A DNA stretch of 30,307 nt from Stygiolobus sp037389425 (GCF_037389425.1 NZ_JBBHKR010000068.1:1-30307); one strand, 5' to 3'. Positions 1-7,502 are shown, counted from the first letter of the stretch. Made by a program: numbers and translations. Notes: generated from the letters alone by a model not told the origin.

Positions 1-400
1 ATGAGAGGTTTATTTACGAGAGGAAGACTAGACCGGGGTTAACTTTTAGTGAGAAGGTAAAACTGCTACCAGTAACTTTAGTTAAGGGAATTCCGTTTGC
101 TTTAGGATATTACCTATAACGATAGTACTTTCAGAAAGTTTATAGCTTTATCTTAAGGATTTACCGTTAAATCCTAGTCTAAGGACTCTTAGTAAATACT
201 ATCGGATGATTCTAATAGCACCAAGACAATTTTAAGATACACGTCTTGAGAGTTAATATTAAGTAAAAAGTATATTGGAGGGCCCGTATTTAGTACATGT
301 TAACGAGCGTTAAAATTAAAGAGAAAGAGTGTTAAAGCAGAGTGCGGGAAGAGAAGGATTTATCGTTATTATACTGCAAAGATATTAAAATTTTGTATAA
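1..400. other. AT-rich stretch without a recognisable gene
   Basis: No open frame of convincing length or recognisable protein similarity is seen on either strand. All frames are broken by stops at short intervals. The stretch lies directly upstream of a decayed methyltransferase and probably consists of older degraded coding DNA. Confidence 0.5.
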
Positions 401-688
401 TTAATTTCTCTCACAGTTTTAGGCTTAATACTTTCTTTTTCATATATCATACTGTGAGTTTATTCCGTTACGGAAGTATAGGGATAGGGATACCTATAGG
501 ATACGATTACGTTTATTACTCAACGTTCATAGTAGGTGAGTACGATTTCTTAAGTTTCAGAGAGAAGACACTGTACTAGATGCCGGAGCTTTTATAGGCG
601 ATTTTACAGTGAAAATTGCAAGGAAAGTTAAGGAAGTAGTAGCTGTAGAGCCGTTACCGTGGGCTTTCAAAATTCTTAAGAGGAACGT
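400..688 (+). pseudogene. FkbM-type SAM methyltransferase remnant, interrupted by an insertion sequence
   Basis: Two plus-strand frames together read like the middle of a FkbM-family methyltransferase. The first runs to about 575 and includes GIPIGYDYVYYSTF. After a frameshift the second continues with VLDAGAFIGDFTVKIAR and VVAVEPLPWAFKILKRNV. DAGAFIGDFT corresponds to SAM-binding motif I and VVAVEP to motif II. The reading frame then runs directly into the terminal repeat of an IS6-like element at 689. The N-terminal part is not recognisable and no C-terminal part is evident beyond the insertion. Such enzymes usually modify glycans or lipids, but this copy cannot be functional. Confidence 0.6.
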
Positions 689-777
689 GAGTGTGGACAA
701 CAATTTTGTTAATCTAAAATGAATTATTTGAATTGTTTGTGCTTTATTAATAGAACGTTGATGGTAATACCTTTTTA

Positions 778-843
778 GGGTGAGCACGGGAATTAATTGG
801 AGGTGAGCACATGGAAACAGATGGAAGGTTACCGTGCTCACCC
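778..843 (+). other. Hairpin with 12-bp perfect stem and a possible 13-codon leader peptide ahead of the transposase
   Basis: GGGTGAGCACGG at 778-789 pairs perfectly with CCGTGCTCACCC at 832-843, leaving a 42-base loop. The loop contains GGAGGTGA at 799-806, a good Shine-Dalgarno sequence, then ATG at 811. That ATG opens a 13-codon frame, METDGRLPCSPKF, whose TAA stop at 850-852 overlaps the ATG at 852 of the transposase (TAATG). The left arm sequence GGTGAGCAC recurs inside the loop at 802-810. The structure could serve a leader peptide, attenuator or small RNA, and which of these is unknown. Confidence 0.5.
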
Positions 844-851
844 AAATTTTA

Positions 852-1461
852 ATGGAGTATATTAACCTTAGCCCTAGGTTTTACTCTAGGGACACCTTAG
901 CCTATGCATTGGCTAACCAGTTTCTTGATTATCCTCTTGGAGGACTGTTTTACCCCATTCCACTCTGCTTTACTATCATAGGAGGTTAAGTTATGCGAGG
1001 TACGCTGTGCCATTGAGTATTGTTTACGCTATTGATGAGACTAAGGTGAGGTTAGTTAATGGTCAGTTACGTGTGGATTGTTAGGGATGTTAAAACTAAG
1101 GGTACCTTTCTTCTTACTAGTGTTAGGAGCGGGTACTCGTCTTAGTAGTTTTGGCAAGTATGAAGAGGGCTGAGGAAGTAGTAAGGAGAAAGTGAGGGTG
1201 GATAAGTTACTTGCACGATGAGGCAACTGCACACAACGCCTTCACATGGTTAAACGTAGAACACGAGAAGTTAAACGAGAGGGATTACGCAGAACAAGGG
1301 TTCAGAAGCTTAAAACACTTGCATCAATGGACTTCCACTTCCCTTGGAATACTGACGATCACAATAACTAGGTGGTTATCAACATTCTTCCTAACCTTTA
1401 CACCCCAAACTACTTGTTAGATAAGGGGGTGATAATAAATGTAAATATTTCAAATGAATGA
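852..1461 (+). pseudogene. IS6-family transposase, multiply frameshifted
   Basis: Starting at ATG 852, the pieces read in order MEYINLSPRFYSRDTLAYAL, LANQFLDYPLGG, YAIDETKVRLVNGQ, LRVDWIVRDVKTKG, LLTSVRSG, LHDEATAHNAFTWLNVEHEK, RDYAEQGFRSLKH, ITRWLSTFF and a tail ending near 1461. These match the order of an IS6-type DDE transposase: ETKVRL near the first catalytic Asp, WIVRDVKT around the second, and YAEQGFRSLKH around the catalytic Glu. Several frameshifts and in-frame stops separate the pieces, so the gene is dead. The family assignment rests on motif recognition. Confidence 0.75.
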
Positions 1462-1568
1462 AATTGTTGTCCACACTCAGACGTTGAGTGAATAATGATA
1501 TTGAGTTTCTTAAAACTTGTATATCCTAAATTAAATAAGAATTTAAAGTAGAAAGTAGAAAGTATACT

Positions 1569-1781
1569 ATGCAACAAAAAGTAACCATAAAAGTGAGTGA
1601 GTCTACACTTAAAATTTTGAAGAAGCTTAAGGAGGAAAATAATTTCTCGTCAATAGATGATACCATTCAATACTTAATAAAAATGTATAGAGAGGAAAAA
1701 TTAAAAACAGTATTTGGTATAGATAAAGGAAAAATAACTCCATTTACTAGAGATGATAGGATTGAAGATCGTAATGGATAG
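1569..1781 (+). CDS. vapB: VapB-type antitoxin
   Basis: This 70-residue protein has an N-terminal ribbon-helix-helix-like segment (KVTIKVSESTLKILKKLKEE, then NFSSIDDTIQYLIKMYREEK) and a basic and acidic tail, as in VapB antitoxins that bind operator DNA and wrap their cognate PIN toxin. A TATA-like TTTAAA lies at 1542-1547, 25 bases ahead of the ATG, so the transcript is probably leaderless. The gene overlaps the downstream PIN toxin gene, the usual antitoxin-first arrangement. Repression of its own promoter is expected from the family but is not shown by the sequence. Confidence 0.8.
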   Translation: MQQKVTIKVSESTLKILKKLKEENNFSSIDDTIQYLIKMYREEKLKTVFGIDKGKITPFTRDDRIEDRNG

Positions 1782-2166
1782 CTATGCGTGGATAGAATTA
1801 TTCTTGGGAAGTGAAAAAGGTAAAAAGGTTGTAGAAATCGTATCTTCTGCCGACGAGGTCATAACTCCCGATTTAGTATTGGCTGAAATCGGAAGAAAGT
1901 ACATTAGGGAAGGGGCTAATGAAAAGGAGGTCAAGAATCGACTTAAATTTGTAGAGGAAAATAGTATAGTTGCTTGCTTAGATGCAGATATAAGCATAGA
2001 AGGAGGAAAAACCTACCTGGAATTACTGGAAAAGTCTAAAAAAGAGCGCAAAAATAAACCAGCATTGACGGATAGTATACTTTTAGCATTAGCTAGAAAG
2101 TATAGTGCAAAAATCGTGTCAGGAGATAAAATATTTGAAGGTATGAAGGAGGTAATATTAATTTAA
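1753..2166 (+). CDS. vapC: VapC-type PIN-domain toxin (ribonuclease)
   Basis: The four acidic positions of a PIN nuclease are present: Asp in IVMDSYAWIE, Glu in LVLAEIGRKY, Asp in ALTDSILLA and Asp in IVSGDKIF. The length of 137 residues is typical. VapC toxins cleave tRNA or rRNA in a Mg2+-dependent way and are blocked by VapB. The start is uncertain. ATG 1753 gives a 29-base overlap with the antitoxin, while TTG 1762 or ATG 1774 would give an N-terminus closer to the usual family form and a shorter overlap. No disruption is seen, so this pair is likely functional, unlike the two other VapBC loci in the window. Confidence 0.85.
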   Translation: MIGLKIVMDSYAWIELFLGSEKGKKVVEIVSSADEVITPDLVLAEIGRKYIREGANEKEVKNRLKFVEENSIVACLDADISIEGGKTYLELLEKSKKERKNKPALTDSILLALARKYSAKIVSGDKIFEGMKEVILI

Positions 2167-2301
2167 GGAGAACGGTAATACCTAGGTTAAGGAGCCGGCC
2201 ACGACATGTGGAGTTTCATTGAGCACCTTACTCCACCTCACATAGACTTCATAGTGGTGCCCTCCATTCCAATGTTAGCATTTTATAACTAAAAACCACG
2301 T

Positions 2302-2571
2302 ATGGAGCAAATTGTTTTCAGGTTGACGGTCATCAGTTACGGATAAATGAGGTACGGGATAACAATACCTGCGAAGATAAGTTAGAAAGGTGAGAAATTA
2401 TACGGCAAGGAGGTGATAGTAATTGTCATCCTACCAGATGATGAATAAATTAATAAAGAAGCATTAGAGAACTTTCAATTTACTTCAATAAACGGTAGGA
2501 TAAAATTTAACGATGTAGGAAAAGTAGTTAGAATTGCTAAGGTCAACCAGGATAATATGGGGTATGTTTGA
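2302..2571 (+). pseudogene. SpoVT/AbrB-like DNA-binding protein, three in-frame stops
   Basis: One frame from ATG 2302 to TGA 2569 encodes about 89 codons broken by three internal stops, with no change of frame. The readable part includes RLTVISYG, MRYGITIPAKIS, KGEKLYGKEVIVIVILPDDE and a C-terminal part ending RIAKVNQDNMGYV. The ITIPAKI core followed by KLYGKEVIV is typical of archaeal AbrB-fold regulators and antitoxins. The stops make a complete product impossible. No partner toxin is found next to it. Confidence 0.5.
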
Positions 2572-2780
2572 AATTCATTTTCTCAACCATAAGTTATTTT
2601 ATATTACAATAAAATATTAATCTTCCCTCATATTGAAAGATATAATTGACTTATATTCTCAACTAGTTATAATATTGTTTTTCTATCACATTATATTTAT
2701 TGAATTATTTGCATTCTGGACACTCTCTTGAGGGATTATTAGATAGAGAAGAGGGCTAGCACAACCTCATTCTGTCGTCT

Positions 2781-3137
2781 TCATTTCATTATAATCCTAC
2801 CTTGTCTAATTTCCCTCTTTAAGGGATCCAAGACAAGGCCTAAAATTTCTAGAGTAACAACTCCTAGTAAATTTTCATCCTCGCTCTCTCCTAAAATAAC
2901 GGGGGAATGCCTTTCTCCGTAAGGCGGAAGTTCAATAATCGCTTCTGACACTCCCCTCTCTATAGTTGTACCGTCCGCTAAAATTAATGATACCCTTGAA
3001 ATCTCCTTTAATTCTAACTTTTCCCAAATTTCCTTTTTTAGCACAGTGTAATAAGCACCGGAATCTATTAAGAACCTAACCTTCTCACTATCTCCTTTCT
3101 CGTTCTTTACTATACCGTCAACGTAAATTAGTCCCAC
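2781..3137 (-). CDS. Retropepsin-like (clan AA) aspartic protease
   Basis: This 118-residue protein has the single-lobe aspartyl protease pattern. The catalytic triad FLIDSGA lies at residues 22-28 (Asp25), a flap-like region contains LILADGTTIERG, and the C-terminal hydrophobic-hydrophobic-Gly motif is ENLLGVVTLEILGLVLDP. Such proteins act as homodimers, each subunit giving one Asp. The GTG start at 3137 is favoured because a TATA-like ATTTAAAT lies at 3159-3166, about 26 bases upstream, which implies a leaderless transcript. It is monocistronic between an AbrB-like remnant and an ISH3-like element. The substrate is unknown. Two further members of this family lie at 6149-6466 and 10998-11375. 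Confidence 0.8.
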   Translation of the reverse strand: MGLIYVDGIVKNEKGDSEKVRFLIDSGAYYTVLKKEIWEKLELKEISRVSLILADGTTIERGVSEAIIELPPYGERHSPVILGESEDENLLGVVTLEILGLVLDPLKREIRQGRIIMK

Positions 3138-3157
3138 ACACTATGTATATTTCCACG

Positions 3158-3168
3158 ATTTAAATTAC
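3158..3168 (-). promoter_or_regulatory. TATA box of the aspartic protease gene at 2781-3137
   Basis: GATTTAAATTA is an archaeal TATA-like box centred about 26 bases upstream of the GTG at 3137. This spacing places transcription start on or next to the start codon. Confidence 0.5.
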
Positions 3169-3329
3169 TTATTGGTCTTTACGAAAAAAGGGGTTAAGGG
3201 GGCGGAAAGCCTCGCCCTTCACGGTAGACCCAAAATCATATTAGAAAAAATATTTCTGATAGGATAATATCTAATCCGTGAAAGATAAAGAAATTTATAA
3301 GAGTGTAAAGAATTGAAGAAAGGGTTTAA

Positions 3330-3392
3330 GGTGAGGGAGACAGAGTATTACTACGTGACAAGGAAAGAGGGTGATACCCGGTCTCCCTCACC
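3330..3392 (+). other. Hairpin with 12-bp perfect stem in the ISH3-like leader
   Basis: GGTGAGGGAGAC at 3330-3341 pairs perfectly with GTCTCCCTCACC at 3381-3392 across a 39-base loop. A TATA-like TTTATAA at about 3293-3299 precedes it by roughly 30 bases. A 14-codon frame starting GTG at 3355 (MTRKEGDTRSPSPK if translated) ends in TAA just after the right arm. The GGTGAG...CTCACCCAAAT pattern is shared with the hairpin at 778-843 in an unrelated insertion sequence. Confidence 0.45.
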
Positions 3393-3430
3393 CAAATAAC
3401 ATTCAATAAATAGGATATAAATTACTTTCC

Positions 3431-4412
3431 ATGCTTTAAGGGAAAGGAGAAGAGGTAGCAAAAACCCTCATCTCCGCGTGTTTACGATTCAGTAGAGAAC
3501 AAGTCCGGAGCGTATGACGTATCCCCACAGACCGTGAGAAATTACATAGAGAAACAAGGAATGGAAGTAATTGAAAAACTATTGGAAAATGCTAGGAAAA
3601 TATCCTTAGAAGTACTGAAGGGGGTAAAGGAGGTAGACCTCTCGATTGACTGGACAACCAAGACGTGGTACGGGAAACCAGTGAAAGGACTCGGGAGCTC
3701 TGAAAGAGGAAACTCGTGGAACTACGCAACTGCAACAACCAAGTATAAGGGGAAAGTACTATTACTTGCCTTTATTCCGCAAGTGAACGGTATGACTAAG
3801 GACGAGATAGTGAAAAACCTCGTGGAGCAAGTTGTTGCAATGGGGTTCAAGATAAGGTTGATAACTATTGACGCCGGTTTCTACACTGTCGACGTGCTCA
3901 ACTTCATTTCACAGTTTAATTACATAGTTGCTGTCCCGGTTGGGGATGTGAAGGTTTATGAGGAGTTTGACGGGGATTACAAGACTAATAGCAAGAGGCA
4001 TAGGAAGGATGAGCAAGTTAAGTTCAGGCTTCTCGTGTACAGTAAGGAGAAGGTTAGGAGAAAGGAGAAGAGGCTTGTTTATTTTGCTAGGGCTACTAAC
4101 CTCGAGATACCAAAGAGGGAAGTGTTGGATTTGTACAATAAGGGGAGAGGTCCAATAGAGACCTCTTATAGGAACATTAAGGCTTTTCTTCCATTTACCA
4201 GTTCTACTAAGTTTGTTTTCCGCACGTTGATCTTCGTTCTTGCCCTTGTACTCTACTCCTTATATACCGTATTCAAGGGGGAGGTGGGGAGAGAGGAGTT
4301 TAGATTATTATTAATTCTTTTATTTTTTCCAGATTTATTCAATCCGGAGAATTTTACAATTAATCTAGTGGAAATACTTATTTACACTATAGATTTATTA
4401 TTAAGGATGTGA
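3431..4412 (+). pseudogene. ISH3-family transposase with a frameshifted N-terminus
   Basis: The main frame from GTG 3534 encodes 292 residues typical of ISH3/IS4-type DDE transposases: SIDWTTKTWYGKPVKG around the first catalytic Asp, RLITIDAGFYTVDVLNF around the second, and RGPIETSYRNIKAF around the catalytic Glu. The C-terminus is hydrophobic. Upstream, EEVAKTLISAC is in another frame before about 3478, and VYDSVENKSGAYDVSPQTVR continues in the main frame. A stop also follows ATG 3431 after one codon. The original N-terminus has therefore been lost by frameshift. A shortened product from 3534 retaining all three acidic residues is possible, but its activity is doubtful. Confidence 0.7.
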
Positions 4413-4568
4413 TTTTGGGTCTACCGTGGGAGTAGGTGGGTTGGGGTTATCCCGCTAAAGGGGCGGAGGGGTATGAGTGGGGCAATGTCCCGTGACTCTG
4501 GTGAAGCCCAAGGGCTGAGGATGGATATTAAATATTATGAAATCCTATGAAACCCAAACCCCTAAACA

Positions 4569-4775
4569 TCATTTTCCATATAAGTAAAATATTAGCTGGA
4601 AGAGAGTTTCCCTTATTACGTTAACGTTATTACTATTGTTGATAATGTTCACCTTCTTAGATACTATACTATCTTTGTTAATTAACGCTAGATGCTCCCT
4701 TAACTTAGTTATTATTTCCTCACAATCCTCACAGAGCTTCAACGCCTCGTAATACTCTATTAATTCCTCATGCAT
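4569..4775 (-). CDS. Small hypothetical protein divergent from the type III operon
   Basis: This 68-residue protein is not recognised. It has an acidic helical N-terminal half (MHEELIEYYEALKLCEDCEE) with a CxxC pair, a polar Asn-rich middle and a hydrophobic end. It is divergently oriented from the type III operon, with only 34 bases between the two start codons, so their promoters overlap. An A/T-rich segment at about 4798-4808 could be its TATA box. It might be a small regulator of the adjacent operon, but that is inferred from position only, and it may not be a real gene. Confidence 0.4.
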   Translation of the reverse strand: MHEELIEYYEALKLCEDCEEIITKLREHLALINKDSIVSKKVNIINNSNNVNVIRETLFQLIFYLYGK

Positions 4776-4780
4776 TAAAA

Positions 4781-4789
4781 GTTATTAAT
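4781..4789 (+). promoter_or_regulatory. TATA-like box of the plus-strand type III operon
   Basis: GTTATTAAT lies about 25 bases upstream of ATG 4810, the usual archaeal spacing for a leaderless transcript. It sits in a 34-base divergent intergenic region shared with the minus-strand small gene. Confidence 0.45.
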
Positions 4790-4809
4790 CATGGGGAGAA
4801 AAATATCTT

Positions 4810-5025
4810 ATGGAAAGAGAGGATGAGATAGAAAGGGCTAAGATACTGATCAACGTTATGCAACAGTATATAATATCTGGAATTGACGACCAAAAAATTG
4901 TTGATAACCTGGTCCTTACGCTCAGATCGTTTAAGGGGTTGCACGTTGAAAACGTTATAAAGGCACTTTATAATAGGGATGTCAGTAGGGCTAAAGAAGA
5001 GCTAATAAAGGTGTTGAGGAGTTGA
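4810..5025 (+). CDS. 71-residue helical protein, possible small subunit (Cas11-like) of the type III complex
   Basis: This short charged protein appears entirely alpha-helical (for example IERAKILINVMQQYI and VENVIKALYNRDVSRAKEEL). It is the first gene of an operon with two Cas7-like genes and a protease. Its TGA stop at 5023-5025 overlaps the TTG start of the next gene at 5022 (TTGA), so translation is probably coupled. Type III complexes carry a small all-helical subunit (Csm2/Cmr5/Cas11), but those usually have 110-150 residues. Size and sequence do not allow a firm assignment, and the role is inferred from position and helicity. Confidence 0.6.
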   Translation: MEREDEIERAKILINVMQQYIISGIDDQKIVDNLVLTLRSFKGLHVENVIKALYNRDVSRAKEELIKVLRS

Positions 5026-6152
5026 AAGTACTCCCCGTGGTCTTAGAAACGCTCTCATTGACTAGGGTTGGGGCTACCGGCGTTTACTTTGATTATTCAG
5101 CGGCAGACTTAGTTACTTACAAAATTCCACTTCAAGTAAACGACGAAAACTATTACATACCAGCAATATCGGCTACTAGCTTTAAGGGACTACTCCGTTC
5201 TACTTACGAAAGGTATTTAAGGAAAGGGAGGGTTGATACGAAAGTTTTGGAAAACGTTTGGGTTTTAAGTGAGGAAGAGAAGAAGATAGTTTTTGAGAGT
5301 CTTAAGGAGGAGTTAAGTAACTACATTTATGCTGGGCTTATTGATAAAGTGGGAGAAACTCTGGAAGAAGCTTTCAAGCAGTATTTAGAGATAACTGGTT
5401 ATGGTATAGATAAAGCTTGTTACGTTACCTCGGACTTAGATAGGTGCGAGAACTTGGCGTTAATTGAGGACGAGAAGAACCGTAAACTCAAGGAGGCATG
5501 GATTAAACTTACTGGGAGGAAGAACTTATGTGAGGTGTGTAGAGTTTTAGGAACTTCTGGTGTTAGGGGGTTTGTGAAGTTTACAGATCTAGTAGCTGTA
5601 GATCCTTTTCCAGTGCTTTTGGAGAGGACTACCCATGTGGCTATAAATAGGGTTACCATGACAGCGGAGAAAGGTAAGCTCTTCACTGAAGAAGTAATTC
5701 CGGCCGGTGTTAAATTCTTAGGATTTCTAGCAGTGCTTAACGACCCCTTAACTGACAAGGTTGTTGAGATGTTAAAGATATTAAAGGATGAAGCTGATGA
5801 AGGGGGGGTGTGGATAGGCGGTAGGGGGACTTCTGGATACGGTAGCTTCAGATTATACATACCAGGTGAGGTGGTCGAATTTAATTCTGTATTACTTAAG
5901 GGGAAGTTTGCGTTAAGTATAACTGAGCCTAAGGAGGTGGGTTGTGATAAAAGGATTCTATGTAAGCTCTTTCCTAACACGTTCATGAACGCTCTTAACC
6001 CCCTTAGTGAAGGGGAAGTCGTATTTACTGTAATTACTGAGGGTGGTAAGATTTATGAGGCTAGAAATGGAGAGGAGTTGAAGAGTATTTTGGATAAAGT
6101 AAGGGGAGAGAAATATGAGGTAAGGGTTAAGGGTGTGTGGTCTTTATCATGA
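5022..6152 (+). CDS. Csm3-like Cas7 (RAMP) backbone protein of a type III CRISPR complex
   Basis: This 376-residue protein has the hallmarks of Cas7-type RAMPs. YIPAISATSFKGLLRSTYER at residues 45-64 matches the conserved segment after beta-1. CEVCRVLGTSGVRG is at 170-183, and THVAINRVTMTAEKGKLFTE at 204-223, followed by EVIPAGVKF, is the thumb region found in Csm3. The Gly-rich loop IGGRGTSGYGSF lies at 265-276. Cys133, Cys142, Cys170 and Cys173 could bind zinc. Such proteins polymerise along the crRNA and, in Csm3, cleave target RNA. A catalytic Asp cannot be assigned by eye. TTG 5022 is preferred because it overlaps the preceding stop. Its own stop overlaps the start of the protease gene. 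Confidence 0.85.
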   Translation: MKVLPVVLETLSLTRVGATGVYFDYSAADLVTYKIPLQVNDENYYIPAISATSFKGLLRSTYERYLRKGRVDTKVLENVWVLSEEEKKIVFESLKEELSNYIYAGLIDKVGETLEEAFKQYLEITGYGIDKACYVTSDLDRCENLALIEDEKNRKLKEAWIKLTGRKNLCEVCRVLGTSGVRGFVKFTDLVAVDPFPVLLERTTHVAINRVTMTAEKGKLFTEEVIPAGVKFLGFLAVLNDPLTDKVVEMLKILKDEADEGGVWIGGRGTSGYGSFRLYIPGEVVEFNSVLLKGKFALSITEPKEVGCDKRILCKLFPNTFMNALNPLSEGEVVFTVITEGGKIYEARNGEELKSILDKVRGEKYEVRVKGVWSLS

Positions 6153-6466
6153 AGCTCAGTTTGGAGGCTAATGGTAGAATTATTGAGTTTAAAATAGATT
6201 CTGGGTTTGATGGTGAGTGCATACTGAGCCATGACGTATTTAGAACATTGTCTGGTGAGGAATTTGAAGGTCCGCTAGTGAGACTTCCGGACGGCCGTGT
6301 ATATTCTACTAAAATGAAAATAGTAATAGTGAAGTTTCTCGATAGAGAAATTTATACTACGTGTATTAGTAATATCTATATAGATAAAAATCTGATCGGG
6401 GAAAAGTTATTAGAGAGATTACAAATAATTTTAGATTATAAGAATTTACAAGTGAAGGATCCTTGA
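6149..6466 (+). CDS. Retropepsin-like aspartic protease embedded in the type III CRISPR operon
   Basis: With the ATG at 6149 the protein has 105 residues. It shows the aspartyl protease triad in FKIDSGFDGECILS (Asp17), a flap-like region around VRLPDGRVYSTK, and the C-terminal motif KNLIGEKLLERLQIILDY, the usual pattern of single-domain clan AA proteases. ATG 6149 overlaps the TGA of the upstream cas7 gene (ATGA), and its own TGA overlaps the TTG start of the next cas7-like gene (TTGA). It is therefore co-translated with two effector subunits. No such protease is a standard type III component that I know of. The substrate is unknown. It could mature or degrade a complex subunit or a separate effector; this is inference. 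Confidence 0.8.
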   Translation: MKLSLEANGRIIEFKIDSGFDGECILSHDVFRTLSGEEFEGPLVRLPDGRVYSTKMKIVIVKFLDREIYTTCISNIYIDKNLIGEKLLERLQIILDYKNLQVKDP

Positions 6467-7158
6467 TTAGAATCCACGTTAAATTAGTTCCTTTAACGCC
6501 GTATAACATTTCTGCTAGCTTGAAAACGGGAGAAAGGAAAGTAATGTTTTACTTTGGTAGTGATCCATCATTTAAGTTTATTCCTCCTACTACAATTAAA
6601 GGCCTCTTGAGAACTGCCGCATGCTATGCATATTTCGAGGGTGCTTGTGAGACTGTAACTGCTAAGATACTTCTTTCAAACTTAGACAAAGTAGAAAGTG
6701 AGTTAGAGAAGTGTAAAAATAGCGAAAAGAAGGCAAAGAGCTCATTTAATTGTGCTGAACTTCAAAGATTAAGGGAAAGTGAGGATTGTGAGAGTAAAGT
6801 GTATGCTAATATTTTAGGAGATGTTACTGAAAAGTTCTCCAAACCCTGCATAATATGTAGGGTTTTTGGCAATGAAAATATTAGAGCTAAAATGAGGATA
6901 GTTATGAGTCATAAAAAGGTTAATACGCAGTTTATGAGCGATCTAAAATTTTCTTATGATATTAAGAAGAAAAGTAAAGGTTTAAACATTGAGGTAAGTA
7001 AAGATGAAATAGAATTTGATGTACTCTGTGAAGATGAGGAGTGTAAAAACGTAATAATTGAAGCGTTAAGACAAATAAATGATGGAATAGTGAGATTAGG
7101 TAGGTTTAAATCTAGAGGACTTGGTACACTGAGGGCTGAGTATAAGGTTATTACCTAG
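6463..7158 (+). CDS. Second Cas7-like RAMP protein
   Basis: This 231-residue protein has a RAMP-type N-terminus (FIPPTTIKGLLRTAACYA, residues 39-56), the Cys motif PCIICRVFGNENIRAKMRI at 128-146, and a C-terminal Gly-rich loop VRLGRFKSRGLGTLRAEY at 210-227. These correspond to the conserved blocks of Cas7/Csm3/Csm5-like proteins. A charged Cys-containing insertion lies at about 70-110. It may be a second backbone subunit or a cap similar to Csm5. The TTG at 6463 overlaps the stop of the protease gene. Its TAG stop lies within a CTAG at 7155-7158 that also holds the stop of the converging operon. Confidence 0.8.
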   Translation: MIRIHVKLVPLTPYNISASLKTGERKVMFYFGSDPSFKFIPPTTIKGLLRTAACYAYFEGACETVTAKILLSNLDKVESELEKCKNSEKKAKSSFNCAELQRLRESEDCESKVYANILGDVTEKFSKPCIICRVFGNENIRAKMRIVMSHKKVNTQFMSDLKFSYDIKKKSKGLNIEVSKDEIEFDVLCEDEECKNVIIEALRQINDGIVRLGRFKSRGLGTLRAEYKVIT

Positions 7159-7502
7159 CAACCCTTAATTATTTCCTCTTTGGTTTTTTCATCTATTGTA
7201 AGTGCCATTTCGATAGTACGGAATACTAAGTCGCATATGCTATCCTCTAATAGACATAAAACAACTAATTTATTATCGTCAATACTGAATAATATTCTAG
7301 ATATATATGGTAGCTTTATCTTACCGCTACCTAAAATGTATTTTTCTTTTGAATTTGATAATAAACACCTTACTAAGGTCTTAAGATGCCAAATGTATCT
7401 AACGAGAGCATTCTCCTCTATTTTAGTAGGTAATGTATAGTACTTCTTTTTATATTGCTTAGGATTAAAACTGATAGCATACTTTACTAAATCTGAATAC
7501 AT
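7155..7502 (-). CDS. 115-residue protein at the end of the cas10-cas5 operon
   Basis: Not recognised. The protein starts with a basic, Tyr-rich, probably helical half and ends with a mixed beta/alpha half (LILFSIDD-like strand, then a helix ending IDEKTKEEIIKGC). Its ATG at 7502 overlaps the end of the cas5-like gene by 16 bases, so it is the third gene of the minus-strand operon. By position it could be a Cas11-like small subunit, but it does not look all-helical. Its stop codon shares the palindrome CTAG with the stop of the opposing operon, leaving no intergenic space. Confidence 0.65.
   Translation of the reverse strand: MYSDLVKYAISFNPKQYKKKYYTLPTKIEENALVRYIWHLKTLVRCLLSNSKEKYILGSGKIKLPYISRILFSIDDNKLVVLCLLEDSICDLVFRTIEMALTIDEKTKEEIIKGC

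Larger units (their letters stand above)
689..1478 (+). mobile_element. IS6-like insertion sequence, decayed, about 790 bp
   Basis: The element is bounded by inverted repeats starting GAGTGTGGACAACAATTT at 689 and the reverse complement of the same sequence ending at 1478. The size and the transposase fragments inside fit the IS6-related elements of Sulfolobales (ISC774/ISC735 type; the name is from memory and unchecked). No 8-base target duplication is visible: the left flank is aggaacgt and the right flank agacgttg. A second, internally deleted copy with the same ends lies inverted at 18424-18865. This copy also holds a strong inverted repeat at 778-843 between its left end and the transposase. 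Confidence 0.75.
3220..4428 (+). mobile_element. ISH3-like insertion sequence, about 1.2 kb
   Basis: The ends are a perfect 19-bp inverted repeat: CACGGTAGACCCAAAATCA at 3220-3238 and its reverse complement at 4410-4428. The transposase stop codon TGA at 4410-4412 lies inside the right repeat. The length and the transposase sequence fit the archaeal ISH3 family. A 5-bp target duplication would be expected, but the flanks (ccctt and ggagt) do not match, so flanking rearrangement or decay is likely. The leader between the left repeat and the transposase contains a 12-bp hairpin at 3330-3392. Confidence 0.8.

Noticed and set aside
3958..4158. 66-codon plus-strand frame inside the ISH3-like transposase
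   Set aside because: It lies within the transposase in another frame and has no start signal of its own.
4429..4568. GC-richer stretch after the ISH3-like element, suspected 3-prime end of a tnpB gene
   Set aside because: Broken frames such as GVIPLKGRRGMSGAMS gave no firm family match. It is too short to assign.
5420..5986. 188-codon frame on the minus strand inside the cas7-like gene
   Set aside because: It is antisense to a gene with clear RAMP motifs, and its composition (Ser/Thr/Pro/Leu rich) is typical of a shadow frame.
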